DNA of 50,018 nucleotides from Clostridia bacterium (GTDB taxonomy: Bacteria; Bacillota; Clostridia; Oscillospirales; Acutalibacteraceae). Below, piece after piece: positions 23,645 through 33,724 of the stretch (its first letter is position 1; each line of letters opens with the position of its first letter). Made by a program: the position numbers and the translations under genes. A model generated the notes under the pieces. That model saw only the letters and a program-made list of their open reading frames with translations. It had not been told where the DNA came from and did not search any database. The DNA is taken from positions 1 to 50,018 of the forward strand of contig JAFSCE010000003.1 in assembly GCA_017436915.1 (NCBI GenBank), written 5' to 3'.

Positions 23645-23980
23645 ATGGAAGCAAGGGCACAAGTTACCTATGTCCGTATGTCCCCTCGCAAAGTGAAAAT
23701 CGTTCTCGACCTCATCCGCAATAAACCGGTTGATGTCGCACTTGCGATTACCAAAAACATTACCAAGGCCGCCGGCGAGCCCGTTTACAAGGTTCTGAAA
23801 TCCGCGTTGGCCAACGCCGAAAACAATTACAACATGGACCGCCAGAATTTGGTTGTATCTGAATGCTTTGTATGCCCCGGCCCCATTCTTAAGCGCGTCC
23901 GTCCGAGAGCACAGGGTCGTGCGTTCCGCATTGAAAAGCGGACTTCGCACATCACCGTCGTGCTTAAGGAAAAGGAATAA
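23645..23980 (+). CDS. rplV: 50S ribosomal protein L22
   Basis: L22 extends a beta-hairpin into the exit tunnel opposite L4. The 111-residue protein has [23 protein letters not shown] and a hairpin region ending [17 protein letters not shown]. It is preceded by AAAGGAGAG and followed 18 bases later by rpsC. Confidence 0.96.
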   Translation: MEARAQVTYVRMSPRKVKIVLDLIRNKPVDVALAITKNITKAAGEPVYKVLKSALANAENNYNMDRQNLVVSECFVCPGPILKRVRPRAQGRAFRIEKRTSHITVVLKEKE

Positions 23981-23998
23981 GCGAGGAGGAGGACGATT

Positions 23999-24664
23999 AT
24001 GGGACAGAAAGTTAATCCCCACGGCCTGCGCGTCGGTGTCATTAAAGATTGGGATTCCCGTTGGTTTGTGAAGAAGAATCAGATCGGTGATACGATCGTT
24101 TCCGACTACAAGCTGCGTGAGTACCTGAAGAAGACGCTGTATGCTGCCGGTATCTCGAAGATCGAGATCGAGCGCGATGCGACTCGCGTGCGTGTGAACA
24201 TTCATTGTGCAAAGCCCGGTCTGGTGATCGGTAAGGGCGGCGCTGAAATCGAGAAGCTCCGCCTGACCTGCGAGAAGATGCTCGGCAAAACTACGTTGGT
24301 AAACATCGTGGAGATCAAAAACCCCGATACCAACGCTCAGCTGGTTGCTGAAAACATCGCTCAGCAGTTAGAAAAGCGCATTGCTTTCCGTCGTGCGATG
24401 AAGCAGTGCATCGGCCGTGCCATGAAGGCCGGCGCAAGAGGTATTAAAACGCAGGTTTCCGGTCGTTTGAACGGCGCGGAAATTGCGCGTACCGAACAGT
24501 ACCACGAGGGTACGATTCCGCTGCAGACTCTGCGTGCGGATATCGACTACGGTTTCGCAGAGGCGAGCACCACCTACGGCCGTATCGGCGTTAAAGTGTG
24601 GCTGTATCGCGGTGAGGTTCTTGCCGGCGCTGCGAAGCCTCGTCGGGAAGGAGGCCGCAAGTAA
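23999..24664 (+). CDS. rpsC: 30S ribosomal protein S3
   Basis: S3 forms part of the mRNA entry channel. The 221-residue protein begins [21 protein letters not shown] and includes the KH-domain loop [17 protein letters not shown] near residues 70-88. The C-terminal domain has the usual [16 protein letters not shown]. Its last base overlaps the start of rplP. Confidence 0.97.
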   Translation: MGQKVNPHGLRVGVIKDWDSRWFVKKNQIGDTIVSDYKLREYLKKTLYAAGISKIEIERDATRVRVNIHCAKPGLVIGKGGAEIEKLRLTCEKMLGKTTLVNIVEIKNPDTNAQLVAENIAQQLEKRIAFRRAMKQCIGRAMKAGARGIKTQVSGRLNGAEIARTEQYHEGTIPLQTLRADIDYGFAEASTTYGRIGVKVWLYRGEVLAGAAKPRREGGRK

Positions 24665-25092
24665 TGCTGTTACCGAAGAGAGTTAAATTCCGCCGCGTTC
24701 AGAGAGGCCGCCTTACCGGTAAGGCCCTTCGCGGCAACAAGGTCACTTACGGTGATTTCGGTCTGGTGGCTTTAGAGCCCGCTTGGATCAAATCCAATCA
24801 GATCGAGGCCGCCCGTATCGCCATGACCCGTTACATCAAGCGTGGCGGTCAGGTGTGGATCAAGATCTTCCCTGACAAGCCGGTAACCGAGAAACCCGCT
24901 GAGACCCGAATGGGTTCCGGTAAAGGTTCTCCCGAGTACTGGGTAGCCGTGGTTAAACCCGGCCGCGTGATGTTCGAGATCGCCGGCGTTCCGGAAGAGA
25001 CCGCCAGAGAAGCTATGAGACTCGCAGCCAACAAGCTGCCCATCAAATGCAAATTCGTTTGCAAGGAAGAAACGGATGGTGAGCAGGAATGA
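24664..25092 (+). CDS. rplP: 50S ribosomal protein L16
   Basis: L16 lies by the A site and helps position tRNA. The 142-residue protein has [21 protein letters not shown] and the conserved [21 protein letters not shown]. It overlaps rpsC by one base and rpmC by four, consistent with coupled translation of S3-L16-L29. Confidence 0.97.
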   Translation: MLLPKRVKFRRVQRGRLTGKALRGNKVTYGDFGLVALEPAWIKSNQIEAARIAMTRYIKRGGQVWIKIFPDKPVTEKPAETRMGSGKGSPEYWVAVVKPGRVMFEIAGVPEETAREAMRLAANKLPIKCKFVCKEETDGEQE

Positions 25093-25304
25093 AGTCCACT
25101 GAGATCCAGAAAATCAGAGAACTGAACGAAACCGAGTTGGAAAAGAAGCTTGCGGACCTCAAAGAGGAACTGTTCAACCTGAGATTCCAGCACGCGATCA
25201 ACCAGTTGGAGAATCCGATGCGTCTGAAAGCCGTTAAGAAAGAGATCGCGGTCGTCAAAACGATCATCCGCGAGAACGAACTTAAGAACGGCGCAGAAGC
25301 GTAA
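25089..25304 (+). CDS. rpmC: 50S ribosomal protein L29
   Basis: L29 is a two-helix protein beside L23 at the tunnel exit. The 71-residue product has the signature [20 protein letters not shown] and a C-terminal helix with [19 protein letters not shown] overlap with rplP sets the start. Confidence 0.95.
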   Translation: MKSTEIQKIRELNETELEKKLADLKEELFNLRFQHAINQLENPMRLKAVKKEIAVVKTIIRENELKNGAEA

Positions 25305-25321
25305 CGGAAGGAGGAAACATT

Positions 25322-25579
25322 GTGAGCGAACGGAATCTGAGAAAAACCCGGACCGGACTCGTCGTCAGCGACAAAATGGATAAGACCGTTGTGGTCGCTG
25401 TGGAAGACAATGTCCGTCATCCGCTTTACAAGAAAATCGTGAAACATACCGTGAAGCTGAAAGCCCACGATGAGAACAACGAGTGCCGCGTAGGCGACCG
25501 CGTTATGGTCATGGAGACTCGCCCCCTGTCGAAAGACAAGCGCTGGCGCGTCGATCATATCATCGAGAAGGCGAAATAA
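25322..25579 (+). CDS. rpsQ: 30S ribosomal protein S17
   Basis: S17 is a primary 16S rRNA-binding protein of the body. The 85-residue protein has [22 protein letters not shown] and the [11 protein letters not shown] ending of the OB fold. It starts with GTG at 25322, eight bases after GGAGGAA. Confidence 0.95.
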   Translation: MSERNLRKTRTGLVVSDKMDKTVVVAVEDNVRHPLYKKIVKHTVKLKAHDENNECRVGDRVMVMETRPLSKDKRWRVDHIIEKAK

Positions 25580-25608
25580 GTCGGTCAATCTGAAAGGAGG
25601 AACACACT

Positions 25609-25977
25609 GTGGTACAACAGCAGACCTACCTCAAAGTTGCCGACAACACCGGTGCGAAGGAGCTTATGTGCATTCGCGTTCTCGGTGGTTCCGGCCGGAG
25701 GTATGCAAATATCGGCGACGTTGTGGTTGCTTCTGTTAAAAAAGCAGCACCCGGCGGCGTTGTGAAAAAGGGCGATGTGGTGAAAGCCGTCATCGTTCGT
25801 ACAGTGAAAGGCGTTCGTCGTGAAGACGGTACTTACATCCGCTTCGACGAGAACGCAGCCGTCATCATCCGTGATGACAAGAACCCCAGAGGTACTCGTA
25901 TCTTTGGGCCGGTAGCGAGAGAATTGAGAGAAAAAGAGTATCTCAAGATCTTAAGTCTCGCTCCCGAAGTGCTGTAA
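25609..25977 (+). CDS. rplN: 50S ribosomal protein L14
   Basis: L14 contributes to subunit bridges and is the docking site of the silencing factor RsfS. The 122-residue protein shows [26 protein letters not shown] and ends [16 protein letters not shown]. It uses GTG after AAAGGAGG. Confidence 0.97.
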   Translation: MVQQQTYLKVADNTGAKELMCIRVLGGSGRRYANIGDVVVASVKKAAPGGVVKKGDVVKAVIVRTVKGVRREDGTYIRFDENAAVIIRDDKNPRGTRIFGPVARELREKEYLKILSLAPEVL

Positions 25978-25992
25978 TGGGAGGTGCCGAAA

Positions 25993-26325
25993 TTGAGTAA
26001 CAAACTTCATGTGAAAAAGGACGATACCGTCCTCGTTATCAGCGGCGATGACAAGGGCAAAAAGGGCAAGGTCTTAGAGGTCAGCCCGAAAGAAGGCAAG
26101 GTCATCGTGGAAGGCCTGAACATGGTTAAAAAGCATGTGAAGCCCCGCAAAATGGGCGACCAAGGCGGCATTGTTGAGGCCGAAGGCGCTATGTACGCCA
26201 GCAAGGTGCAGGTTGTCTGCCCCTCTTGCAAAAAGGCAGTACGTGTAGCTTATAAAAAGTTTGCCGACGATAACGGCAAGAACCGCTCGGTCCGCGTTTG
26301 CAGCAAATGCGGCGAGACACTGTAA
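25993..26325 (+). CDS. rplX: 50S ribosomal protein L24, zinc-ribbon form
   Basis: L24 starts large-subunit assembly. The TTG at 25993 is chosen because GGGAGGTG (25979-25986) is six bases upstream; an in-frame GTG at 25984 overlaps that site. The 110-residue protein has a KOW motif ([16 protein letters not shown]) and a C-terminal CxxC pair at 76/79 and 103/106 that should bind zinc. Confidence 0.94.
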   Translation: MSNKLHVKKDDTVLVISGDDKGKKGKVLEVSPKEGKVIVEGLNMVKKHVKPRKMGDQGGIVEAEGAMYASKVQVVCPSCKKAVRVAYKKFADDNGKNRSVRVCSKCGETL

Positions 26326-26342
26326 GAGGAGGGACATACGTA

Positions 26343-26882
26343 ATGGCTAGATTAAAAGAGTATTACAAGAAAGATGTCGCTCCCGCGCTGATGAAGAAAT
26401 TCGGCTACAAGAGTGTCATGCAGATCCCGAAGCTGGACAAGATCGTTATCAACGTTGGTTGCGGCGAAGCGCGTGACAACGCGAAAGTTATTGATGCGAT
26501 CAACATCGATCTGGCAGCGATCACCGGTCAGAAGCCGGTTGTTTGCAAGGCGAAAAAGTCGGTTGCTAACTTCAAACTGCGTGAAGGCATGAACATCGGC
26601 GTGAAGGTAACGCTGCGCGGTGAGCGTATGTATGAGTTCCTGGATCGTCTGTTCAACGTGGCTCTGCCCCGTGTTCGTGACTTCCGCGGCATCAACGCCA
26701 ACTCCTTTGACGGACGCGGCAACTACAACATGGGTATCAAGGAGCAGCTCATCTTCCCCGAGATCCAGTACGACAAGATCGACAAGGTCCGCGGTATGGA
26801 TATCTGCTTCGTTACCACTGCAAACACTGACGAAGAAGCGCGCGAGCTGCTCACTCTGATGGGCGCTCCGTTCGCGAAGTAA
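26343..26882 (+). CDS. rplE: 50S ribosomal protein L5
   Basis: L5 binds 5S rRNA and contacts P-site tRNA. The 179-residue protein starts [21 protein letters not shown] and has [21 protein letters not shown] and the conserved DFRGIN...[12 protein letters not shown] region. ATG 26343 follows AGAGGAGGG; earlier in-frame codons lie in rplX and lack a ribosome site. Confidence 0.97.
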   Translation: MARLKEYYKKDVAPALMKKFGYKSVMQIPKLDKIVINVGCGEARDNAKVIDAINIDLAAITGQKPVVCKAKKSVANFKLREGMNIGVKVTLRGERMYEFLDRLFNVALPRVRDFRGINANSFDGRGNYNMGIKEQLIFPEIQYDKIDKVRGMDICFVTTANTDEEARELLTLMGAPFAK

Positions 26883-26895
26883 GGAGGGAAAACGA

Positions 26896-27081
26896 ATGGC
26901 AAAGACTTCTATGAAAATCAAGCAGCAGAAAGCGCCTAAGTTTTCCACTCAGGCGTACAATCGCTGCAAAATCTGCGGTCGTCCTCACGCGTATCTGCGC
27001 AAGTACGGCGTTTGCCGTATCTGCTTCAGAGAACTGGCTTACAAAGGCCAGATCCCGGGCGTGAAGAAGGCCAGTTGGTAA
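26896..27081 (+). CDS. rpsN: 30S ribosomal protein S14, zinc type
   Basis: The 61-residue form with four cysteines, C24, C27, C40 and C43 (RCKICG, VCRICF), binds zinc and is the short type Z S14 typical of Gram-positive bacteria. The ending [11 protein letters not shown] is canonical. AAGGAGGG lies just before the ATG. Confidence 0.97.
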   Translation: MAKTSMKIKQQKAPKFSTQAYNRCKICGRPHAYLRKYGVCRICFRELAYKGQIPGVKKASW

Positions 27082-27109
27082 GCAATAGCTAGAAGGAGGT
27101 TGACGGTAT

Positions 27110-27511
27110 ATGCAAATCACCGATACAATTGCCGATATGCTGACCAGAATTCGCAACGCGAGTTCCGCAAAGCATGACACGGTGGATATTCCCGCTTCCA
27201 ACATGAAGAAGGCTATTGCCCAGATTCTTGTTGACGAGGGATATGTCAAAAACTATCAAGTCATCGAAGATGGCAAGCAGGGCGTTATCCGCGTGACGCT
27301 GAAATATCAGGGCCCGTCCAAAAAACCGGTTCTGATGGGTCTGCGCCGCGTGTCCAAGCCGGGCTTGCGTATCTATTCCAGCAGTGAGGATATGCCGAAG
27401 GTCATGAAGGGCATCGGCACCGCCATCGTGTCTACGTCCAAGGGCGTTATGACCGATAAGAAAGCTCGCAAAGAAAACGTGGGCGGCGAAGTCCTCGCCT
27501 TTGTGTGGTAA
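27110..27511 (+). CDS. rpsH: 30S ribosomal protein S8
   Basis: S8 binds the central 16S domain and, in Escherichia coli, represses the spc operon. The 133-residue protein has [23 protein letters not shown] and ends in the conserved [21 protein letters not shown]. Confidence 0.97.
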   Translation: MQITDTIADMLTRIRNASSAKHDTVDIPASNMKKAIAQILVDEGYVKNYQVIEDGKQGVIRVTLKYQGPSKKPVLMGLRRVSKPGLRIYSSSEDMPKVMKGIGTAIVSTSKGVMTDKKARKENVGGEVLAFVW

Positions 27512-27524
27512 GGGGGAGAAGAAT

Positions 27525-28073
27525 ATGTCGAGAATTGGACGCAAACCCATTACCATCCCCGCCGGTGTGCAAGTCACCATGGCGGACGGCGTGGTGACGG
27601 CCAAGGGCCCGAAGGGCACCCTGACCCAGAAAATCCACCCGAACATGACGGTTGCGATCGAAGGCACCGAGATCACGGTTACTCGTCCCAACGATGAGAA
27701 AGAGAACCGCTCGCTGCACGGTCTGACCCGTACGCTGATCAACAACATGGTCGAAGGCGTTGCCAACGGCTTCAGCAAAGAGCTGGACGTCAACGGCGTC
27801 GGTTACCGTGTTGCGAAGCAGGGTAAAGATCTGGTCATGAACCTGGGCTACAGCCATCAGGTTATCATGAGTGAGATCGAGGGCATCACGATTGACGTGC
27901 CCAACCCGAACAAAATCATCATCAGCGGTCCCGATAAGCAGCTGGTTGGCCAGTTCGCTGCGGAAGTCCGCGAGAAGCGCCCGCCGGAGCCGTATAAGGG
28001 CAAAGGCATCAAATACACCACCGAGCATATCCGCCGCAAGGAAGGTAAGACCGGTGCTAAGGGCAAGAAGTAA
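27525..28073 (+). CDS. rplF: 50S ribosomal protein L6
   Basis: L6 lies near the sarcin-ricin loop and the factor-binding site. The 182-residue protein starts [17 protein letters not shown] and ends [25 protein letters not shown] 27525 follows GGGGGAG; an upstream in-frame GTG lies in rpsH. Confidence 0.97.
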   Translation: MSRIGRKPITIPAGVQVTMADGVVTAKGPKGTLTQKIHPNMTVAIEGTEITVTRPNDEKENRSLHGLTRTLINNMVEGVANGFSKELDVNGVGYRVAKQGKDLVMNLGYSHQVIMSEIEGITIDVPNPNKIIISGPDKQLVGQFAAEVREKRPPEPYKGKGIKYTTEHIRRKEGKTGAKGKK

Positions 28074-28091
28074 GAGAAGGAGTGAAATCAC

Positions 28092-28451
28092 ATGGTCAGC
28101 AAAAAAGATAGCAACCAAGCTCGGTTGCGCCGCCACGCTCGTGTGCGCGGTAAGGTTTCCGGCACTGCTGAGTGCCCCCGCTTGAACGTGTTCCGCTCTC
28201 TGAATCACATCTATGCCCAGATCATTGATGATGTTAAGGGAGTCACGCTCGTCGCCGCTGCCAGCAACGAAAAAGATTTCGGCATGGCCGGCGGTAACAA
28301 GGAAGCTGCCCGTAAGGTCGGCGAACTGATCGCAAAGCGCGCTCTGGAAAAAGGCATTGAAAATGTCGTTTTCGACAGAGGCGGTTACATCTATCACGGC
28401 CGTGTCGCGCAACTGGCCGAAGGCGCCCGTGAGGGCGGCCTCAAATTCTAA
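28092..28451 (+). CDS. rplR: 50S ribosomal protein L18
   Basis: L18 binds 5S rRNA together with L5. The 119-residue protein has [25 protein letters not shown] and ends in [17 protein letters not shown], both family landmarks. Confidence 0.96.
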   Translation: MVSKKDSNQARLRRHARVRGKVSGTAECPRLNVFRSLNHIYAQIIDDVKGVTLVAAASNEKDFGMAGGNKEAARKVGELIAKRALEKGIENVVFDRGGYIYHGRVAQLAEGAREGGLKF

Positions 28452-28470
28452 GGAAAGGAGAGGAAGTACT

Positions 28471-28971
28471 TTGGCCAGAAGAGAAGAAATGCACGACGAG
28501 TACAAAGAAACCGTAGTTGCCATCAACCGTGTCAGCAAAACCGTTAAGGGTGGTCGCGTAATGAAATTCGCGGCGTTGGTTGTTGTCGGTGATGGCAAAG
28601 GCACCGTGGGCTTCGGTACCGGTAAAGCCGGTGAAGTTCCGGATGCGATCCGCAAGGGTATCGAGGATGCGAAGAAGAACCTCATTAAGGTTTCGCTGAA
28701 GGGCACCACCATCCCGCACGAGGTGATCGGTGAATTCGGCGCCGGTCGCGTGCTGATGAAACCCGCCGCTCCCGGTACCGGTGTTATCGCCGGCGGCGCA
28801 GTACGTGCCGTGGTGGAGGCTGCCGGTATTAAGGATATCCGCACCAAGGCTCTCCGCTCCAATAACCCCTGCAACGTTGTTAGTGCCGCGATGAACGGCT
28901 TGGCACAGTTGCGTACCGCTGAAGAAGCGGGTGCGATCCGTGGCAAAACTGCCAAGGAAATTTTAGGATAA
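28471..28971 (+). CDS. rpsE: 30S ribosomal protein S5
   Basis: S5 affects decoding accuracy and mRNA unwinding. The TTG at 28471 is chosen since GGAGAGG is seven bases upstream; it gives a 166-residue protein starting [22 protein letters not shown]. The double-stranded RNA-binding fold ([28 protein letters not shown]) and the C-terminal [20 protein letters not shown] are intact. Confidence 0.95.
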   Translation: MARREEMHDEYKETVVAINRVSKTVKGGRVMKFAALVVVGDGKGTVGFGTGKAGEVPDAIRKGIEDAKKNLIKVSLKGTTIPHEVIGEFGAGRVLMKPAAPGTGVIAGGAVRAVVEAAGIKDIRTKALRSNNPCNVVSAAMNGLAQLRTAEEAGAIRGKTAKEILG

Positions 28972-28987
28972 CAGGAGGGCGTACGAA

Positions 28988-29182
28988 ATGGCTAAAAAGG
29001 CAAACGATTGCTTGACCATCAAGTTGACCAAAAGCTTGATCGGTGCAAAAAAAGATCAGATCGCCACTGCCAATTCCCTGGGTCTGCGTAAGATCGGCGA
29101 CACCGTGTGCCAACCTGTCAACGCAGCTACTCAAGGTAAGGTGGCGAAGATCATCCACCTCATCGAGGTAACGGAAGCTTAA
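28988..29182 (+). CDS. rpmD: 50S ribosomal protein L30
   Basis: A 64-residue short-form L30 with [32 protein letters not shown] (family core). GGAGGGCG precedes the ATG. It lies in the standard order between S5 and L15. Confidence 0.94.
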   Translation: MAKKANDCLTIKLTKSLIGAKKDQIATANSLGLRKIGDTVCQPVNAATQGKVAKIIHLIEVTEA

Positions 29183-29210
29183 CCTATACGATCAAGGAGG
29201 TGCGAATACT

Positions 29211-29651
29211 ATGAAGCTACAAGAGCTTTCTCCGGCACCCGGCTCGGTTCGGGATGTCAAGAGAATCGGCAGAGGTCACGGTTCCGGCCAGGGCAAAACT
29301 GCCGGTAAAGGCCACAAGGGTCAGAAGGCGCGTGCCGGCCGCGGTATGCAGCTGGGCTTTGAAGGCGGCCAGATGCCTCTGCAAAGACGAGTGCCGAAAA
29401 GAGGTTTCGTCAACATTTTTGCAACAACTTATGCCACTATCAATGTCGGTTCCCTCAACGTGTTTGAGGACGGTGCTGTTGTCGATGCAGCAGCACTGAA
29501 AGAAGCCGGTTTGGTGAAAAAGACCTATGACGGTGTTAAGGTGCTGGCTAACGGCAACCTGACCAAGAAACTCACTGTCAAGGTAGCAGCCTATTCTGAA
29601 GCAGCTAAGGCAAAAATCGAAGCTGCTGGTGGAAAGGCTGAGGTGATCTGA
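29211..29651 (+). CDS. rplO: 50S ribosomal protein L15
   Basis: L15 is a late-assembly protein with an extended N-terminal tail. The 146-residue product starts [20 protein letters not shown] and has the Gly/Lys-rich [18 protein letters not shown] tail. It ends one base before the secY start codon. Confidence 0.96.
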   Translation: MKLQELSPAPGSVRDVKRIGRGHGSGQGKTAGKGHKGQKARAGRGMQLGFEGGQMPLQRRVPKRGFVNIFATTYATINVGSLNVFEDGAVVDAAALKEAGLVKKTYDGVKVLANGNLTKKLTVKVAAYSEAAKAKIEAAGGKAEVI

Positions 29652-29652
29652 C

Positions 29653-30975
29653 ATGTTTCAAACCTTACGGAATGCATGGAAGATCGAGGACCTGCGTAAA
29701 AAGCTCCTGTTCACGCTGTTGATCATATTGATCTTCCGCATTGGTTCGGTTATCACCGTTCCGTTTGTGGACGTTGCAGCGCTGAAAGAAGCTATCAGTT
29801 CGACGGAAAGCGTGTTCGGTTATCTGACCATGATTTCCGGTGGCGGCTTCTCCAATGCGAGTGTTTTTGCGTTGTCCATCACTCCGTATATCAACGCCAG
29901 CATTATTATCCAACTGTTGACCGTTGCAATCCCCGCTCTTGAGCGTTTGGCACAGGAAGGGGAAGCGGGCCGCAAGGTGATTGGTAAGATCACGCGGTTC
30001 GTGACCGTCGGTCTCGGTTTGATGCTTGGTATTGCCTACTATTTCATGGTGCGCAATAACTATGGCTCCAACGTGCTGGTTCCCGAGGCAAGAAAAGGTT
30101 TCGGTGAATGGTTTGCGGCAGTGGTTATCATCCTTTGCTTCGTGGCGGGCTCCGCACTCATCATGTGGCTCGGCGAACAGATCAACGAAAAAGGTCTCGG
30201 TAACGGCATTTCTATTTTGTTGTTTGCCGGTATCCTTTCGGGGATCCCCTCCGCCGCTCGCACGCTGTGGGCGTGGTTCTACGAAGCGGGTATTGCACAG
30301 CTCGGCACTTATCCGGGTGCGATTTGGAACGTCATCTTGGTTCCGGTTGTTCTGATTATCTTCCTAGCGATGATTGGTTTTATCGTCTTTATGAGCGATG
30401 CAGAACGCCGCATCCCGGTACAGTACGCGAAGCGCGTTGTCGGTCGTAAAATGTACGGCGGACAGAGCACGTACATCCCGATCAAGGTCAATATGTCCGG
30501 TGTTATGCCGATCATTTTGGCTGTTTCGATCGTGTCGTTGCCCTCGATTTTGCAACAGTTCTTCAGTTGGAAAGACAACTGGTTCTTGAACGCATTTAAG
30601 CAGGACAGCTGGGTGTATATTCTCGTTTATTTTGTTATGATCATTGGCTTTGCCTTCTTCTATGTCACGATCCAGTATAATCCGCTGGAGATGGCGAACA
30701 ACCTTCGCAAAAACTCCGGTGCGATCCCCGGCTACCGTCCGGGTAAGCCCACTTCGGATTATATCAAGCGTGTATTGAATAAGGTGACCTTGATCGGTGC
30801 ATTGTTCCTGGGCTTTATCGCCCTGTTCCCGAGCGTTTTCGGTAAACTCAGCGGCTTCTACGGATTGACGCTGGGCGGCACGTCCCTCATGATCGTGGTG
30901 GGCGTTGCACTGGAAACCACGCAACAGATCGAAAGCCAGATGATGATGCGCCATTACAAAGGCTTCCTCGAGTAA
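29653..30975 (+). CDS. secY: Preprotein translocase subunit SecY
   Basis: SecY is the pore of the general secretion channel. The 440-residue protein has ten predicted membrane helices. Family landmarks include SVFALSITPYINASIIIQLL, the plug region near residues 50-65 and the cytoplasmic loop GRKMYGGQSTYIPIKVNMSGVMPIILA. It sits in its usual place in the spc operon. SecE and SecG are not in the window. Confidence 0.97.
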   Translation: MFQTLRNAWKIEDLRKKLLFTLLIILIFRIGSVITVPFVDVAALKEAISSTESVFGYLTMISGGGFSNASVFALSITPYINASIIIQLLTVAIPALERLAQEGEAGRKVIGKITRFVTVGLGLMLGIAYYFMVRNNYGSNVLVPEARKGFGEWFAAVVIILCFVAGSALIMWLGEQINEKGLGNGISILLFAGILSGIPSAARTLWAWFYEAGIAQLGTYPGAIWNVILVPVVLIIFLAMIGFIVFMSDAERRIPVQYAKRVVGRKMYGGQSTYIPIKVNMSGVMPIILAVSIVSLPSILQQFFSWKDNWFLNAFKQDSWVYILVYFVMIIGFAFFYVTIQYNPLEMANNLRKNSGAIPGYRPGKPTSDYIKRVLNKVTLIGALFLGFIALFPSVFGKLSGFYGLTLGGTSLMIVVGVALETTQQIESQMMMRHYKGFLE

Positions 30976-31002
30976 CATCCCGTTCGTACGATGAACATAC
31001 TG

Positions 31003-31040
31003 ATCCGATCCGTCCGGTGGGTGACACCGGACGGTCGGAT
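31003..31040 (+). other. Strong hairpin between secY and adk
   Basis: CCGTCCGGTG (31010-31019) and CACCGGACGG (31025-31034) form a perfect 10-bp stem extended outward by ATCCG/CGGAT. The following bases (ACGATTGTTTACG) are not a proper T-run, so read-through is expected. It may set mRNA stability or partial termination between secY and adk. Confidence 0.6.
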
Positions 31041-31072
31041 ACGATTGTTTACGAAAAGAGAGGTTGTATTCC

Positions 31073-31711
31073 ATGAAGCTGATCTTATTGGGTGCTCCGG
31101 GTGCCGGCAAAGGCACACAAGCTGAAATCATCAGCGAGCATCTGAACATTCCCACAATCTCCACGGGTAATATTATCCGTGAAGCGCTGAAAAGCGGAAC
31201 GGAGATGGGGCTGAAAGCCAAAGCGTTTATCGAATCCGGTAAGCTTGTTCCCGACGAAGTGGTGATTGGTATTATCCAAGACCGCCTCAAAGAGGACGAC
31301 TGCCAAAACGGGTTCATTCTCGATGGTTTTCCGCGTACCATCCCGCAGGCCGAGGCGCTTGACCGCATGGGTATCGTCATTGACCGCGTCGTCAGTTTAG
31401 AAGTCGCGGACGAAACGATTGCCCGGCGTGTATCGGGCCGCCGTGTCTGCTTAGCTTGCGGTGCCACCTACCACGTCGACTATAAACAGCCGGCAGTGGA
31501 GGGGGTGTGCGACAAGTGCGGCGACACCCTTGTTCAGCGCAAGGATGACCATCCCGACACGGTAAAGGAACGCCTTGAAGTGTATCATGAGCAGACCGAA
31601 CCGCTCAAAGAGTACTACGCGAAAGCGGGTAAGCTTGTCACGGTAGAAGGCCAAGAGGCGGTTGAGGATACCACTCGACTGACCCTTGCCGCTCTTGAGG
31701 TTGATTTATGA
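31073..31711 (+). CDS. adk: Adenylate kinase, zinc-lid type
   Basis: It interconverts AMP, ADP and ATP. The 212-residue protein has the P-loop GAPGAGKGTQ and DGFPRT. Its lid holds four cysteines (126, 129, 146, 149) that bind zinc, as in Gram-positive adenylate kinases. ATG 31073 follows GAGAGG; an in-frame TTG nine bases earlier is less well placed. It overlaps map by four bases. Confidence 0.96.
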   Translation: MKLILLGAPGAGKGTQAEIISEHLNIPTISTGNIIREALKSGTEMGLKAKAFIESGKLVPDEVVIGIIQDRLKEDDCQNGFILDGFPRTIPQAEALDRMGIVIDRVVSLEVADETIARRVSGRRVCLACGATYHVDYKQPAVEGVCDKCGDTLVQRKDDHPDTVKERLEVYHEQTEPLKEYYAKAGKLVTVEGQEAVEDTTRLTLAALEVDL

Positions 31712-32454
31712 TATCCATCAAGAACAGCCGAGAGCTTTCTTTAATGCGGGAAGCGTGTATCATCTCGGCGAGAGCGTTACAGTTGGCGGGTGAGGCGGTC
31801 GAGCCCGGTGTCACTACCGGCGAGATCGATCGCTTGATCCGTAAGTATATCGAGAGCCAGGGCGCCAAGCCCTCGTTCCTCGGATATGCAGATTACCCCG
31901 CCAGCGCTTGCATTTCTGTGAACGAAACGGTTATCCACGGCATACCGGACAAACGTGTGATCAAAGCGGGCGATATCGTCAGCATTGATGTGGGCGCGTA
32001 TTTGAACGGTTATCACGGCGATAACGCCGCTACCTTCGCTGCCGGTGAGGTGTCGAAGGAGGCGAAGGCCCTGATGGATGCCACCCGCGAAAGCTTGTAT
32101 GAAGGCATCGCGGCGGCGACAGCGGGCAATCGCATCGGCGATATCGGCGCAGCGGTTCAGCGGTATGTCGAGATGCGTGGTTACTCGGTCGTACGACAGT
32201 TTGTCGGCCACGGAGTAGGCACGAATCTGCACGAAGACCCCAGCGTTCCGAATTTTGGGACACCCGGTCGAGGCCCACGCTTGCTACCGGGAATGACCTT
32301 AGCCATTGAACCTATGATCAATAAGGGTGGTCCGGAGGTCGAGGTATTATCCGACGGATGGACGACCGTCACAAAAGATCGCGAACTGTCGGCTCATTTT
32401 GAGCATACCATAGCGATCACAAAAGACGGGCCCGTTATATTGACCATGCCGTAA
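31708..32454 (+). CDS. map: Methionine aminopeptidase, type I
   Basis: It removes the initiator methionine. The 248-residue protein has the five metal ligands of the family: Asp in SIDVGAYLNGYHGDNAATF (two), His in GHGVGTNLHEDP, Glu in LAIEPM and Glu in HFEHTIAI. There is no N-terminal zinc-finger extension. Its ATG overlaps the adk stop. Confidence 0.96.
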   Translation: MISIKNSRELSLMREACIISARALQLAGEAVEPGVTTGEIDRLIRKYIESQGAKPSFLGYADYPASACISVNETVIHGIPDKRVIKAGDIVSIDVGAYLNGYHGDNAATFAAGEVSKEAKALMDATRESLYEGIAAATAGNRIGDIGAAVQRYVEMRGYSVVRQFVGHGVGTNLHEDPSVPNFGTPGRGPRLLPGMTLAIEPMINKGGPEVEVLSDGWTTVTKDRELSAHFEHTIAITKDGPVILTMP

Positions 32455-32472
32455 CGAAAGGGAGGAACCAGC

Positions 32473-32691
32473 ATGTCCAAAGCGGACGTTATTGAACTGG
32501 AGGGTGTCGTGGTCGAGGCGTTGCCGAATGCAACATTCCAAGTGGAGCTTGCGAACGGCCACCAGATACTCGCTCATATTTCCGGAAAACTGCGGATGAA
32601 TTTTATTCGCATTCTGCCCGGTGACAAGGTCACGGTGGAAATGTCACCCTATGACCTGACCAAAGGGCGCATTACCTGGAGAACCAAATAA
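32473..32691 (+). CDS. infA: Translation initiation factor IF-1
   Basis: IF-1 blocks the A site during initiation. The 72-residue OB-fold protein begins [21 protein letters not shown] and has the conserved [31 protein letters not shown] precedes the ATG. Confidence 0.97.
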   Translation: MSKADVIELEGVVVEALPNATFQVELANGHQILAHISGKLRMNFIRILPGDKVTVEMSPYDLTKGRITWRTK

Positions 32692-32737
32692 AGGACGCAG
32701 GTCTATGACCTGACCGACTATCAAAGGAGGCATTTTC

Positions 32738-32851
32738 ATGAAAGTCAGACCTTCTGTAAAGAAAATCTGCGAAAAGTGCAAGATCATCAAACGCAAGGGC
32801 CGCATCATGGTCATTTGCGAAAACCCCAAGCATAAGCAGCGTCAGGGCTGA
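32738..32851 (+). CDS. rpmJ: 50S ribosomal protein L36, zinc type
   Basis: The 37-residue protein begins [14 protein letters not shown] and has zinc ligands Cys11, Cys14, Cys27 and His32. It is the canonical C+ form, in its normal place between infA and rpsM. AAAGGAGG lies nine bases ahead of the ATG. It is short enough to be missed by length-filtered gene finding. Confidence 0.97.
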   Translation: MKVRPSVKKICEKCKIIKRKGRIMVICENPKHKQRQG

Positions 32852-32907
32852 TCCCGACGACTGAAAGCCGTTAAACAACGGCAAAACCGAAAGGAAGGAA
32901 TACTATT

Positions 32908-33276
32908 ATGGCTCGTATAGCTGGTGTTGACCTGCCCAGAGATAAGCGCGTTGAGATCGGTCTTACCTATATCTACGGTATCGGCCGCAAGACCGCTAAC
33001 GATATCCTGGCTGCTTCCGGCGTGAATCCCGACACTCGTGTTCGGGATCTGACCGAGGATGAAATTTCCAAACTGCGTGAGTACATTGACCACAACTGTG
33101 TCGTGGAAGGCGATCTCCGTCGTGACATCGCGTTTGATATCAAACGTTTGATCGAAATCGGTAGCTATCGCGGTCTGCGTCACCGCAAAGGTCTGCCGGT
33201 GCGCGGACAGCGCTCCAAGACCAATGCGCGTACCCGTAAGGGTCCGAAGAAGACCATCGCCAACAAGAAGAAGTAA
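32908..33276 (+). CDS. rpsM: 30S ribosomal protein S13
   Basis: S13 is at the top of the head and forms bridges to the large subunit. The 122-residue protein starts [25 protein letters not shown] and ends in a basic tail with [20 protein letters not shown]. Confidence 0.97.
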   Translation: MARIAGVDLPRDKRVEIGLTYIYGIGRKTANDILAASGVNPDTRVRDLTEDEISKLREYIDHNCVVEGDLRRDIAFDIKRLIEIGSYRGLRHRKGLPVRGQRSKTNARTRKGPKKTIANKKK

Positions 33277-33292
33277 GCAGGAGGGATAGAGA

Positions 33293-33697
33293 ATGGCTGC
33301 TGCAAAAACAACTGCGAAGAAGGGCACTGTCCGTCGCAAAGAGCGTAAAAATATTGAGCGTGGCGCCGCACATATCCAGTCCACATTCAATAACACCATT
33401 GTTACCATCACCGACACGCAGGGCAATGCGTTGTCCTGGGCGAGCGCCGGTGAACTTGGTTTCCGCGGCTCGCGGAAATCCACCCCCTTTGCTGCTCAGA
33501 CGGCTGCGGAAACCGCTGCCAAAGCAGCAATGGAGCACGGTCTGAAGACCGTCGAAGTGTACGTTAAGGGCCCGGGCGCCGGCCGTGAAGCCGCGATCCG
33601 TGCCTTACAGACCGCAGGACTCGACGTTACCATGATCAAAGACGTAACGCCCGTCCCCCACAACGGATGCCGTCCTCCCAAGAGAAGACGCGTATAA
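33293..33697 (+). CDS. rpsK: 30S ribosomal protein S11
   Basis: S11 lines the platform near the E site. The 134-residue protein has [27 protein letters not shown] and the ending [16 protein letters not shown], both diagnostic. The N-terminal 20 residues are Lys/Ala-rich as is common. Confidence 0.97.
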   Translation: MAAAKTTAKKGTVRRKERKNIERGAAHIQSTFNNTIVTITDTQGNALSWASAGELGFRGSRKSTPFAAQTAAETAAKAAMEHGLKTVEVYVKGPGAGREAAIRALQTAGLDVTMIKDVTPVPHNGCRPPKRRRV

Positions 33698-33724
33698 CAC
33701 GAGAATTTAGGAGGTGCAACCAAA

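Noticed and set aside
27447..28955. Minus-strand frame of 502 codons across rpsH-rplF-rplR-rpsE
   Set aside because: It lies wholly opposite four certain ribosomal genes; high GC codon bias creates the opening.
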